Positions 1 to 7,448 are shown, counted from the stretch's first letter. The stretch: 8,368 nt of DNA from Anaerofilum sp. (GCA_020024115.1 JAHHUF010000075.1:1-8368), one strand, 5' to 3'. Notes: generated by a model from the sequence alone, not told the origin. Translations and numbers: made by a program.

Positions 1-870
1 TATCAGGAAAAATATGGAACTTTTCCCAGTTGGGATGATTTGATGGGGCATTTTGGGCTTTCTCATGAAACGGTGATGGAAATTCCCAAAGAGATACTCC
101 AAACAGGGACATCTATTCATTTTATTGATGTTGGACAGGCAGACGCAACTCTGATTTTGAGCGATGGACAAAGCTGTTTGATTGATGCAGGAGATTTGGA
201 CAGTTCAGAGGCTTTGCTGGGGTATTTGGATGCTGTAGGCTTGGAAACATTGGATTATCTGGTGATGAGCCACCCCCATGCTGACCACATTGGCAGTATG
301 GACGATGTGTTGGAAAATTATAAAGTCGAACAGGTGGTTTTGCCGGAAATTTCTTTGGCACCTGCCCCAACCAGCAAAATTTTTCAAAAGGTGATTGGAT
401 TGATTGGCGAAAAGCAAATCCCAACCATCACAGCTCAAGCAGGGCAGAAATATTCTTTGGGAAATGGAACTCTGGAAATTTTGACAGCAGGAATAAAAAC
501 AGCTAACTATAACAATTTATCACCAATTATTAAGTTTTCAGAGGATTTTAGCGTTCTGTTTACTGGAGATGCAGAAAAGGAAGTCGAGCAAGATGCACTC
601 AAAAAAGGGGTCAATCTGAAAGCGGATGTTTTTCAATCAGGACATCATGGGTCATCAACTTCCAATACCCTTGACTTTATGCAGGCAGTCCGCCCACAGT
701 TGACAGTGATTTCATGTGGGAAAGATAATTCCTATGGTCACCCACATAAAGAAGCAGTAAAAAATATACAAAGTGTAGCGAGTTCTATTTATCGCACAGA
801 TGAACAAGGCACAGTTGTTATTTATCAGCAAAATAACGAATTAAAGGTTTGGATAGAAAAGGCAGCTTGA
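1..870 (+). CDS. ComEC/Rec2-like MBL-fold metallo-hydrolase, 5' partial
   Basis: The frame is open from base 1, so the gene begins upstream of the window; 289 residues are visible. A TTG at 40 is the first start-like codon but has no Shine-Dalgarno sequence, so I do not take it as the start. Counting from base 1, the metal-binding signature HxHxDH is at H91, H93, D95 and H96, followed by TGDAE (D190), SGHHGS (H215, H216) and YGHPH (H247, H249). This set and order are those of the stand-alone relatives of the C-terminal ComEC hydrolase domain, which bind two metal ions and are thought to act on phosphodiesters, often outside the cell. The domain starts near residue 37 (SIHFIDVGQADA). About 35 residues before it (YGTFPSWDDL, HFGLSHETV) look like the end of another domain, with a helix-turn-helix-like pattern; this is inference. 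Any signal peptide lies outside the window. The DUF3006 gene 19 bp downstream fits the usual pairing. The substrate cannot be told. Confidence 0.85.
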   Translation, partial: YQEKYGTFPSWDDLMGHFGLSHETVMEIPKEILQTGTSIHFIDVGQADATLILSDGQSCLIDAGDLDSSEALLGYLDAVGLETLDYLVMSHPHADHIGSMDDVLENYKVEQVVLPEISLAPAPTSKIFQKVIGLIGEKQIPTITAQAGQKYSLGNGTLEILTAGIKTANYNNLSPIIKFSEDFSVLFTGDAEKEVEQDALKKGVNLKADVFQSGHHGSSTSNTLDFMQAVRPQLTVISCGKDNSYGHPHKEAVKNIQSVASSIYRTDEQGTVVIYQQNNELKVWIEKAA

Positions 871-889
871 GCAAAAAAGAGGGAAAACG

Positions 890-1108
890 ATGTGGATTTT
901 AGACCGAATGGAAGACGGCAAAGCGGTTTTGTTGGATGAAGAAAACAACAGCTTACTTGTACCTATTGACCAGCTTTGTCAAAACTGTAAAGAAGGGGAT
1001 GTGGTGGAGAAAAATTTGGAGAATATTTGGACACCAAACCCCGAACAAACTGCGAAAGAACGACAAAAAAGTGAGAACTTGCTTAAATTACTCTATAAAA
1101 AAATTTGA
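890..1108 (+). CDS. DUF3006 domain-containing small protein
   Basis: A 72-residue protein with the DUF3006 layout: an opening W/V-x-D-R strand (ILDRMEDGKAVLL), a short beta pair ending in VPIDQL, the KEGDVV turn, and a charged helix with the pattern NPEQTAKERQKSENLLKLL. Family members are 65-90 residues long, so it is complete. It follows the metallo-hydrolase gene by 19 bp and has an AGAGGG ribosome binding site at 878-883, seven bases before the ATG. From established knowledge, DUF3006 genes in Firmicutes commonly sit next to ComEC-like MBL hydrolases, which suggests a partner or accessory role; the biochemical function is unknown. No signal peptide, membrane segment or paired cysteines for metal binding are visible (one CQNC pair at residues 30-33 is present, of unknown meaning). 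Confidence 0.8.
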   Translation: MWILDRMEDGKAVLLDEENNSLLVPIDQLCQNCKEGDVVEKNLENIWTPNPEQTAKERQKSENLLKLLYKKI

Positions 1109-1148
1109 GGATAAAATGCAGTGCAATATATTTTAAGGGAGTGAATCA

Positions 1149-2009
1149 ATGTTTATTTCACATTTGTATAAAGAAAAAGATTGTGTGTTTTCAGTCGAAG
1201 TTTTTCCGCCCAAAAAGATAACAAGCAAAGAAAAGCTGTATCATTCGTTGGGAGAAATGGCGAAACTAAACCCGGACTTTATCAGTGTCACTTATGGAGC
1301 CGGTGGAACAAACGGAGGGATGTCTACCTGTGAAATTGCACAATATATTCAAACCCAATTGAAAATTATAGCATTGGCACACCTGACCTGTGTGGGGGCA
1401 GATTCCCAAACCATACAGCAGAAATTGAGTGAGCTGCATCAGGCAGGCATCCATAATATTTTGGCACTGCGTGGAGATGCAAACCCCCAACTGGCGTTCA
1501 GCAAAGAGTTTGCTCATGCCAGCGATTTGGCAAATGAAATTTTGAAACAAGGTGGTTTTTGCATTGCAGGTGCGTGTTATCCAGAGGGACACCCCGAAGC
1601 AGTAAACCTTGCAGAAGATATAGATAACCTCAAATATAAACGGCAGGCAGAAGTCAGCCCATTGATTACACAGTTATTTTTTGATAATCTGCATTTTTAT
1701 CGTTTTTTGAATTTGATGCGAAAAAAAGGAATTTCGATTCCGGTTTCGGCAGGAATTATGCCCATTGTCAACACAAATCAAATTGAACGCACCATCAGGC
1801 TTTCCTCTGCCAGCTTGCCGCAAAAGTTTACAAAAATGATTGCTCGCTGGCAAAATGATGAGCAAAGTTTGTTTGAAGCAGGCATTGCGTATGCAGTTGA
1901 ACAAATTCGGGATTTGATTGAAAGCGGAGCAGATGGGATTCATTTGTATGCAATGAACAATCCTATTGTTGCGGAAAAAGTGTATGATGGTATCAAAGAT
2001 TTGTTGTAA
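1149..2009 (+). CDS. metF: 5,10-methylenetetrahydrofolate reductase
   Basis: A 286-residue flavoprotein of the MTHFR family (E. coli MetF has 296 residues), cytoplasmic. It reduces 5,10-methylene-THF to 5-methyl-THF, the methyl donor used by the MetH encoded downstream. Visible signatures are FSVEVFPPK near the N terminus, with E17 in the place of the catalytic glutamate; VTYGAGG at about residue 48; AHLTCVG at about 77; LALRGD at 105-110, with D110 in the flavin-contacting loop; and the C-terminal GADGIHLYAMNNP. The ATG has an AAGGGAG site at 1135-1141, seven bases upstream. The gap from the DUF3006 gene is 40 bp and contains no terminator or riboswitch, so it may be read from upstream. The next gene starts 38 bp later. 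No metV-like zinc-finger partner gene, known from acetogens, is in the window. The electron donor (NADH, NADPH or other) cannot be read from the sequence. Confidence 0.95.
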   Translation: MFISHLYKEKDCVFSVEVFPPKKITSKEKLYHSLGEMAKLNPDFISVTYGAGGTNGGMSTCEIAQYIQTQLKIIALAHLTCVGADSQTIQQKLSELHQAGIHNILALRGDANPQLAFSKEFAHASDLANEILKQGGFCIAGACYPEGHPEAVNLAEDIDNLKYKRQAEVSPLITQLFFDNLHFYRFLNLMRKKGISIPVSAGIMPIVNTNQIERTIRLSSASLPQKFTKMIARWQNDEQSLFEAGIAYAVEQIRDLIESGADGIHLYAMNNPIVAEKVYDGIKDLL

Positions 2010-2047
2010 AAACTGTAAAATGCTGTTTTAGAAAGTGGGGCAAAACA

Positions 2048-2728
2048 ATGCTGCTGCAAACACCAAACGAATTGTCTTTACAAAAAATATGTAGTTGGAT
2101 GGGGTATCCACAGCAATCCGAAATTGACCCGCAAACTATGCAGCTGGCACAGCGGGCAGCCAAAATTGTGCTGGAATATGCACAACCAAGGGGAATTTAC
2201 AAAAAAGGCTGTTTGGATTGGAGCAAAACCAAGCAATTGTTTTGCGATGAAATTCCCTTGCAGGGGACAGATATTGTACAGCATTTGACAGGGTGTACCC
2301 ATACTGTATGGATAGCAGTCACCATTGGAGTGCAGGTTGATATGCAGATGCGTCGCTTAGGAAAAGATATGGCATTGGTTTGTGCTGTAGATGCAGCGGC
2401 AGGGGCTTTGGTGGAAAGATTGGCTGAACAGTTGCAGCAACAGATAAAAAAGGAATTGAACCAAGCAGAGTATATGACAAGTCGCTATTCTCCGGGTTAT
2501 GGAGATTTTCCGCTTGAAATGCAAAAAGATGTCATTCAATATTTGGATGCGTCTCGAAAAATCGGTTTGACAGTGAGTGGCGGCATCTTGATTCCTCGAA
2601 AAAGCATCACCGCCGTGTGTGGAATCTCCGACCATCCAGTCCAAGGGCATTTGGCAGGTTGCGGTCATTGTGTTTTGCGGGATAAGTGCAGCTATCGCAA
2701 GGAGGGAAAATATTGTGGCAAAGACTGA
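2048..2728 (+). CDS. Stand-alone methionine synthase reactivation (AdoMet-binding) domain protein
   Basis: A 226-residue protein equivalent to the C-terminal activation domain of E. coli MetH (about 330 residues there), here as a separate gene in front of a metH that lacks it. The family binds S-adenosylmethionine and donates a methyl group to MetH cobalamin after one-electron reduction of the inactive cob(II)alamin form. The key match is the R-x3-G-Y motif in RYSPGYGDFPL (R146, G150, Y151), which corresponds to the AdoMet-binding RPAPGYP segment of E. coli MetH. It is followed by GLTVSGGILIPRKSITAV, the second conserved block. The C terminus carries four cysteines, C205, C208, C214 and C223 (CX2CX5CX8C), absent from the E. 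coli domain. The start ATG has only a modest AAGTGGGG site at 2033-2040. The 3' end overlaps the metH start by 14 nt. Thermotoga maritima has the same split arrangement. Confidence 0.9.
   Translation: MLLQTPNELSLQKICSWMGYPQQSEIDPQTMQLAQRAAKIVLEYAQPRGIYKKGCLDWSKTKQLFCDEIPLQGTDIVQHLTGCTHTVWIAVTIGVQVDMQMRRLGKDMALVCAVDAAAGALVERLAEQLQQQIKKELNQAEYMTSRYSPGYGDFPLEMQKDVIQYLDASRKIGLTVSGGILIPRKSITAVCGISDHPVQGHLAGCGHCVLRDKCSYRKEGKYCGKD
2699..2728 (+). promoter_or_regulatory. metH ribosome binding site and overlapping start/stop
   Basis: AAGGAGGG at 2699-2706 is the strongest Shine-Dalgarno sequence in the + strand operon. It lies inside the last codons of the reactivation gene, eight bases before GTG 2715. 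The upstream gene stops at 2726-2728, inside metH. This arrangement decides the metH start and implies translational coupling, which would tie the amounts of the enzyme and its reactivator together. Confidence 0.8.
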
Positions 2729-5081
2729 TTGGCTAAACCAAAATCAATATTTCATTTTGGATGGTGGAATGGGAACCATGCTGCAAGCTATGGGTTTACA
2801 ACCGGGGCAGCGTCCAGAACTTTTGGCAATTACCCACCCAGAACGATTGAAACAGGTACACGAAAGCTATTTGCAAGCAGGTGCAACCATTTTGTATGCG
2901 AATACTTTTGGTGCAAGCCCCCACAAGTTGGAAGGCAGTGGCTACAATGCCAAAGAACTGATTCAAGCTGCAATAGAGATTGCAAAACAAGCCGCAGAAC
3001 CCTTTGGTGCAAAGGTTGCTTTGGATATTGGGCCATTGGGAGAATTGCTGGAACCAAACGGAACATTAGACTTTGAAACAGCAGTACAACAGTTTGCTGA
3101 GATGGTGGATGCTGCAAAGGAAATTGCGGATTTGGTTGTGGTAGAAACTATGACCGATTTGCAAGAGGCACGGGCAGCATTGTTGGCGGTCAAAGAAAAC
3201 AGTGATTTGCCTCTGTTTGTATCTATGAGTTTTGAAGAAAATGGCAGAACCTTTACAGGATGCAGTATTGAAGCATTTGCTACTTGTATTGGTGGAATGG
3301 GTGCAGATGGGCTTGGCATTAACTGCTCGTTGGGGCCGGTACAGATTTTGCCATTGACAAAGCGTCTTTGCAAAGCTACGCCAAAAACAGCAAAAGTATT
3401 CGTAAAGCCAAATGCCGGTTTGCCAGACCCTGCGACGGGAGAATATCATCTGAATGCAGAGAAATTTTTTGAGCAAATGCAGGAATATCGTTCCCTTGGA
3501 ATTGCAGCGGTTGGTGGTTGCTGTGGAACAACCCCTGCACATATTCAAAAATTGGCAGAGGGATTTCAGGGCGAAGTGCCTACAAGAGAAATTGAAACAA
3601 AAAGCGTTTTGACCAGTGCAGTTTCGGTGGTTGATGCTGACCGAATTATTGCGGTGGGAGAACGAATTAACCCAACAGGAAAAAAGCGATTTCAGCAAGC
3701 ACTTCGACAAGAGGATATGGACTATATCCTTTCACAGGCAGTTGAGCAAACCGATGCAGGGGCAGAAATGCTGGATGTCAATGTGGGGCTGCCCGAAATT
3801 GATGAGCCTGAAATGATGAAAAAAACTGTTAAGGCATTGCAGACAGTTACCGATGTGCCTTTGCAATTGGATTCTACCAACCCCAAGGCTTTGGAAAAGG
3901 GGCTGCGTGTTTATTGCGGAAAAGCGTTGGTAAACTCAGTCAACGGTGAACAAAAATCCTTAGATGCAATCCTTCCTCTCTGCAAAAAATATGGTGCGGC
4001 TGTGATTGGTTTGGCATTAGACGAAAATGGAATCCCTCCCACAGCAGAGGGACGGGTAAATGTTGCAAGAAAAATTGTTCAAGAGGCAAAAAAGTATGGA
4101 ATCCCTGCCCATGATGTTTATATTGATTGCCTGACCCTCACAGCTAGTGCCCAGCAAGAAGGAGCAGCGGAAACATTGAAGGCTTTGACACAGTGCAAAC
4201 AAGAATTAGGAGTTCGCACTGTGCTGGGAGTAAGCAATATTAGTTTTGGTTTGCCCTGTCGAGAATATTTGAATACCACATTTTTGACAATGGCATTGCA
4301 GACGGGGTTAGATTTGGCGATTATCAACCCTAATATTGCAGCTATGATGGCAGCAATGCGTGCATATCGAGTGTTGTCCTGCAAAGATAGTCAGTCAGCG
4401 GAATATATTGATTGTTATGCTCAAACTTCAACTGTTACACCAATAAAAACAGAGGGAAGTATGTCGCTTTCACAAGCCATTGAAAAAGGTTTAAAGGCAG
4501 AAGCGGTACAGGCAGTTCAAATGGAACTAAAAAATAAAGAGCCATTGGGAATTGTAAATACAATTTTGATTCCTGCATTGGATGCAGTAGGTGACCGCTT
4601 TGAAAAAGGAACTCTATTTTTACCGCAATTGCTGCAATCAGCAGGGGCGGCACAAGCAGCCTTTGAACCAGTCAAAGCAGCAATGCCAAACAGCGGAAGT
4701 GATACAGCAAATCGTGGAAAGATTGTGGTTGCAACGGTGAAAGGTGATATTCACGATATTGGAAAAAATATTGTGAAAGTGATTTTAGAAAACTATGGGT
4801 ATGATGTGACTGATTTGGGCAGAGATGTTGCACCACAACTTATAGTGGAAACAGTAAAAAAGACAGGTGCAAAATTAGTGGGATTGTCCGCATTGATGAC
4901 TACCACTCTGCCCAGTATGAAAGAAACCATTCGTTTGCTGAGACAGGAAAATCTTCCTTGCAAAATTATGGTGGGAGGTGCTGTGCTTACCCCGGATTAT
5001 GCAGCAGATATGGGTGCTGATTTTTATGCAAAAGATGCAAAACATGGTGCAGATATTGCAAAACAAGTTTTTGGCAATTAA
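2715..5081 (+). CDS. metH: Cobalamin-dependent methionine synthase, without reactivation domain
   Basis: It transfers the methyl group of 5-methyl-THF to homocysteine through enzyme-bound cobalamin. I choose GTG 2715 (788 residues) because AAGGAGGG at 2699-2706 lies eight bases upstream and the protein then begins just before the conserved ILDGGMGTMLQ; the frame is open further upstream, but that part lies inside the preceding gene. Modules in order: homocysteine-binding barrel, about 1-300, with zinc ligands C204 (GINCS) and C269-C270 (GGCCGTT); pterin-binding barrel from about 314 (VGERINPTG) to 560, including DVNVG and PLQLDSTNP; helical cap, about 580-665; and the B12 Rossmann domain, about 668-788, with D678-x-H680-x-x-G683, H680 being the lower cobalt ligand, then SALMTTT and VGGAVLT. 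The fourth module of the roughly 1,230-residue E. coli enzyme is missing and is supplied by the overlapping upstream gene. All catalytic residues I looked for are present. Confidence 0.96.
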   Translation: MAKTDWLNQNQYFILDGGMGTMLQAMGLQPGQRPELLAITHPERLKQVHESYLQAGATILYANTFGASPHKLEGSGYNAKELIQAAIEIAKQAAEPFGAKVALDIGPLGELLEPNGTLDFETAVQQFAEMVDAAKEIADLVVVETMTDLQEARAALLAVKENSDLPLFVSMSFEENGRTFTGCSIEAFATCIGGMGADGLGINCSLGPVQILPLTKRLCKATPKTAKVFVKPNAGLPDPATGEYHLNAEKFFEQMQEYRSLGIAAVGGCCGTTPAHIQKLAEGFQGEVPTREIETKSVLTSAVSVVDADRIIAVGERINPTGKKRFQQALRQEDMDYILSQAVEQTDAGAEMLDVNVGLPEIDEPEMMKKTVKALQTVTDVPLQLDSTNPKALEKGLRVYCGKALVNSVNGEQKSLDAILPLCKKYGAAVIGLALDENGIPPTAEGRVNVARKIVQEAKKYGIPAHDVYIDCLTLTASAQQEGAAETLKALTQCKQELGVRTVLGVSNISFGLPCREYLNTTFLTMALQTGLDLAIINPNIAAMMAAMRAYRVLSCKDSQSAEYIDCYAQTSTVTPIKTEGSMSLSQAIEKGLKAEAVQAVQMELKNKEPLGIVNTILIPALDAVGDRFEKGTLFLPQLLQSAGAAQAAFEPVKAAMPNSGSDTANRGKIVVATVKGDIHDIGKNIVKVILENYGYDVTDLGRDVAPQLIVETVKKTGAKLVGLSALMTTTLPSMKETIRLLRQENLPCKIMVGGAVLTPDYAADMGADFYAKDAKHGADIAKQVFGN

Positions 5082-5123
5082 AAAGAAGTCCGTTTTCTGA
5101 ATGTTCAGAAAACGGACTTCTTT
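5082..5123. terminator. Bidirectional intrinsic terminator between metH and the DegV gene
   Basis: A perfect 19-bp inverted repeat (5082-5100 and 5105-5123) with a 4-nt ATGT loop. It starts one base after the metH stop codon and ends one base before the stop of the convergent DegV gene. The outer AAA/TTT pairs give a T run on both strands: TTTCTT on + and TTTTT on -. It is therefore read as a terminator for both genes. Confidence 0.9.
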
Positions 5124-5124
5124 C

Positions 5125-5964
5125 TTAGAAACCAATCAAAATTCCTTTCTGTTCGGCATAATAACTGGATACAGCATGTGTTTTGAGAATGGTAATTTCA
5201 ACATCAGGCCATTTTTCTTGAATTTTCATTTTCAAAAGTTTAGCGCCCACAGCATTTTGACAATGGCTGATAACAATATGTTTGCGATTGGGTTCTTTGC
5301 GTGCCTCCAATTCATTCAAAAGCAAGGTGATGCAACGAGTCTCGCCACGGGTTTTGTGCAAGACAGAAAGCTCACCTTTTTCGCTTGCCATACCCACAGC
5401 ATGCATATTGAGTTTTGTAGCCAACATACCAACAACTTTATTCATTCTTCCATTTTTGATAAGGTTATTAAAACTTGCCAAAGCAAATAACAGATGAGTT
5501 TGTTTGTTGTACGCCTCCGCAGCTGCACAGACTTCCTCAAAGGAAAGCCCCATTCCAATGAGTTGGTTGACTTTTTTTGCAACCAACACAACCTGTCCAC
5601 AAGCTGATTTTGTATCGATAATATGAATTTTCTTTTCCGGATGTGATTCCAATACCATTTCTTTTGCAACAATTGCACTATTATAAGTGCCGCTTAAAGC
5701 ACTGGTCATCACAACAGCAATTGTATAATCTGCCTTCATAAACTCAGCAACCCATTCATCAGGGCTGGGACAAGCTGTGGAAGAAGGGCCCGAATGGTTG
5801 GCTAAAGTATCCATTACATCCGCAACATTTACATTGGCATCATCTGCAAATTCCTGCTCACCGATACGGAGTTTTAAAGGAACAATCGAAAAAGTAGTAT
5901 CAGGAACACAAAGAATTCCTTCGTGCAAGTCAGAAGTGCTGTCAGCAACAATTCTCCAGGTCAT
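5125..5964 (-). CDS. DegV family (FakB-like) fatty-acid-binding protein
   Basis: 279 residues, the usual DegV length (about 280). In Firmicutes, DegV/FakB proteins bind a fatty acid and present it to the kinase FakA for phosphorylation and entry into phospholipid synthesis. Visible family marks are IVADSTSDL at 5-13; SSTACPSP at 61-68; TSALSGTYNSA at 87-97, which with the preceding motif supplies the serine/threonine contacts for the carboxylate; FNNLIKNGRMNK at 165-176 (R173); and LATKLNMHAV at 181-190. The C terminus has H263 followed by SSYYAEQKGILIGF instead of the HTGPG-type ending of S. aureus FakB; I believe this is a subgroup form, not damage. The start is set by AGGAGG 5' of the ATG (about 5970-5977 on the + strand coordinates). 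No fakA is nearby. It has its own promoter and a shared terminator, so it appears to be a single-gene unit. The bound lipid cannot be predicted. Confidence 0.92.
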   Translation of the reverse strand: MTWRIVADSTSDLHEGILCVPDTTFSIVPLKLRIGEQEFADDANVNVADVMDTLANHSGPSSTACPSPDEWVAEFMKADYTIAVVMTSALSGTYNSAIVAKEMVLESHPEKKIHIIDTKSACGQVVLVAKKVNQLIGMGLSFEEVCAAAEAYNKQTHLLFALASFNNLIKNGRMNKVVGMLATKLNMHAVGMASEKGELSVLHKTRGETRCITLLLNELEARKEPNRKHIVISHCQNAVGAKLLKMKIQEKWPDVEITILKTHAVSSYYAEQKGILIGF

Positions 5965-6013
5965 AAAAGGCCTCCTAAATTATATTAAAAAATAATTTGA
6001 TTAACAAATAAAA

Positions 6014-6030
6014 ATAGTTTTTAAAACTAT
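6014..6030. repeat. 17-bp palindrome in the DegV gene leader
   Basis: ATAGTTTTTAAAACTAT: two perfect 8-bp arms around a single central T. It lies just downstream of the predicted start point of the DegV gene. A repressor operator is possible, but in DNA this AT-rich a chance palindrome is not excluded; it does not match an operator I know. Confidence 0.35.
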
Positions 6031-6042
6031 GTATATTATTAC

Positions 6043-6071
6043 ATTTTAGTCTTTTAGATACAAAGTGTCAA
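6043..6071 (-). promoter_or_regulatory. Sigma-A-type promoter for the DegV gene
   Basis: On the - strand there is a perfect TTGACA (-35, 6066-6071), a 17-nt spacer and TAAAAT (-10, 6043-6048, five of six consensus bases). Transcription would start near 6036, giving a leader of about 70 nt before the ATG at 5964. It is the best promoter match in the window. Confidence 0.75.
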
Positions 6072-6089
6072 GAGAATGAATGTAAACAA

Positions 6090-6105
6090 TGCAAAAATTT
6101 CTGCA
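6090..6105. repeat. 16-bp imperfect palindrome between the divergent promoters
   Basis: TGCAAAAATTTCTGCA, with seven of eight pairs matching. It lies upstream of both divergent -35 elements (6066-6071 on - and 6146-6151 on +), a position that would suit a regulator acting on both genes. The function is unproven. Confidence 0.25.
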
Positions 6106-6145
6106 ACAGTGGAGCAGATTGATGGCAATTTCGAAAGCAAAAATC

Positions 6146-6174
6146 TTGACTTTTATGCAAAAAAAAGATAAGAT
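6146..6174 (+). promoter_or_regulatory. Sigma-A-type promoter for the AI-2E family transporter operon
   Basis: TTGACT (-35, 6146-6151, five of six), a 17-nt spacer and TAAGAT (-10, 6169-6174, four of six). The start point would be near 6181, leaving a leader of about 85 nt before the ATG at 6267. No riboswitch-like structure was recognised in that leader. Confidence 0.65.
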
Positions 6175-6266
6175 GAATAGTATAAATTGAATGAAAATTT
6201 AATATAAAGTGCAATAAAAAATATAGATAATCCAGTTGTAATTTTTTGAAAATTTGGAGGATTCAG

Positions 6267-7448
6267 ATGGAATATAACAGCAAAAAATGGCGTGGTACAG
6301 CAGGGCTTTTGGTTTTGGCATTTGTGCTATACTATGCGGTACGAAATATAGAACAGGTTACAGGTTTGCTGGGAATGTTTTGGAATTTTTCCTTTCCTCT
6401 CATTATGGGGGCAATGATGGCTTTTGTGCTAAATATTCCGATGAGCTTTATTGAATCAAAGTTGTGGGCAAAAACAAAAAACGAAAAACTGCAAAAAATG
6501 CGTAGACCTATCAGTTTAATTGGAGCGATTCTGTTTATCATTGCAGTGATAAGTGCAGTAGTAGCGTTAGTTTTGCCTGAGTTAGTCAACGCAATTGCTT
6601 TGTTGATGAAACAAATTCCAACATTTTTGGCATGGCTCAATACATGGCTGATGGAACATTCAGATATGTTTCCACCAATTCAAGGCTGGTTGGAAGGGCT
6701 TACAATCAATTGGCAGGAATTGGGCAAAAATATTTTTAATGTCATTGGTTCCAGTGCAGCAGGAGTGGTCAATAATACAGTCGCTGTTGTAATGGGCATT
6801 TTTAATGGTACTATCAATTTTACTGTATCAGCTATTTTTTCTATTTATATTTTGTTTGGAAAAGAAAAATTGGGGCAGCAGATTCGCTATACATTGCGTG
6901 CTTTTTTGCCTGAAAAAGTGCAGCGTACTGTGCTGCATATCGCAAAGGTAGCACATACCAGTTTTTCAAACTTTGTAGCAGGACAATGTATTGAAGCTGT
7001 TATTCTGGGATGTTTGTGTGCTTTGGGTATGACTTTGCTGAAAATGCCCTATGCACCTATGGTCGGAGCAATGGTGGGTGTAACAGCATTGATTCCTGTT
7101 GTGGGTGCGTTTATTGGTGCATCTGTTGGTGTCTTTATGATTTTAATGGTAAACTTTTGGCAAGCGATTGGCTTTGTAGTATTTTTGATTATATTGCAGC
7201 AGTTGGAAGGTAATCTGATTTATCCTCGTGTAGTGGGTGCAAGTGTTGGTTTGCCGGCTTTGTGGGTGTTGGCGGCTGTAACCATTGGTGGTGGTTTTGG
7301 CGGTGTGGTAGGTATGTTGTTCAGTGTTCCAACAGCAAGTACCTGCTATATTTTACTAAAAGAAGTTGTTAAAAAACGAAATACACTGAAAGATGCAAAA
7401 ATTCAAGCAGTAGAAGAAATAAAAGCAATTGGAAGTAAAAAAGAATGA
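6267..7448 (+). CDS. AI-2E family transporter (PF01594) membrane protein
   Basis: A 393-residue polytopic inner-membrane protein of the family that includes E. coli TqsA and PerM. I choose ATG 6267 because GGAGG at 6256-6260 is six bases upstream; a TTG at 6246 would add seven residues but put this site inside the gene. Hydrophobic segments are at about 11-26, 37-61, 83-108, 155-198 (probably two), 235-258, 262-292, 297-318 and 328-362, giving seven to eight membrane spans with a soluble stretch at about 110-155. The family signature is in the C-terminal half: ALIPVVGAFIGA (274-285), LEGNLIYPRVVG (313-324) and VGLPALWVLAAVTIGG (327-342). Members export autoinducer-2, act in Na+/H+ exchange or have unknown cargo, so the substrate is not predictable. 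The tail (364-393) is charged and cytoplasmic. The next gene overlaps the stop by four bases. Confidence 0.9.
   Translation: MEYNSKKWRGTAGLLVLAFVLYYAVRNIEQVTGLLGMFWNFSFPLIMGAMMAFVLNIPMSFIESKLWAKTKNEKLQKMRRPISLIGAILFIIAVISAVVALVLPELVNAIALLMKQIPTFLAWLNTWLMEHSDMFPPIQGWLEGLTINWQELGKNIFNVIGSSAAGVVNNTVAVVMGIFNGTINFTVSAIFSIYILFGKEKLGQQIRYTLRAFLPEKVQRTVLHIAKVAHTSFSNFVAGQCIEAVILGCLCALGMTLLKMPYAPMVGAMVGVTALIPVVGAFIGASVGVFMILMVNFWQAIGFVVFLIILQQLEGNLIYPRVVGASVGLPALWVLAAVTIGGGFGGVVGMLFSVPTASTCYILLKEVVKKRNTLKDAKIQAVEEIKAIGSKKE

Noticed and set aside
40..42. TTG at 40 as the start of the metallo-hydrolase.
   Set aside because: The frame is open to base 1 and no Shine-Dalgarno sequence precedes the TTG.
1105..1132. 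TTGAGG, 16-nt spacer and TATATT as a promoter for metF.
   Set aside because: The predicted start point (about 1139) would fall inside the metF ribosome binding site and destroy it.
1109..1148. A SAM, T-box or cobalamin riboswitch ahead of metF or metH.
   Set aside because: The gaps before these genes are 40 bp or less, too short for any of these elements.
2619..2714. An in-frame upstream extension of metH starting at ATG 2619.
   Set aside because: It lies inside the reactivation gene, has no ribosome binding site and precedes the conserved MetH N terminus; GTG 2715 has a strong site at correct spacing.
3066..3710. A 214-residue open frame antisense to metH.
   Set aside because: Cysteine- and serine-rich shadow of the highly conserved metH frame, with no ribosome binding site.
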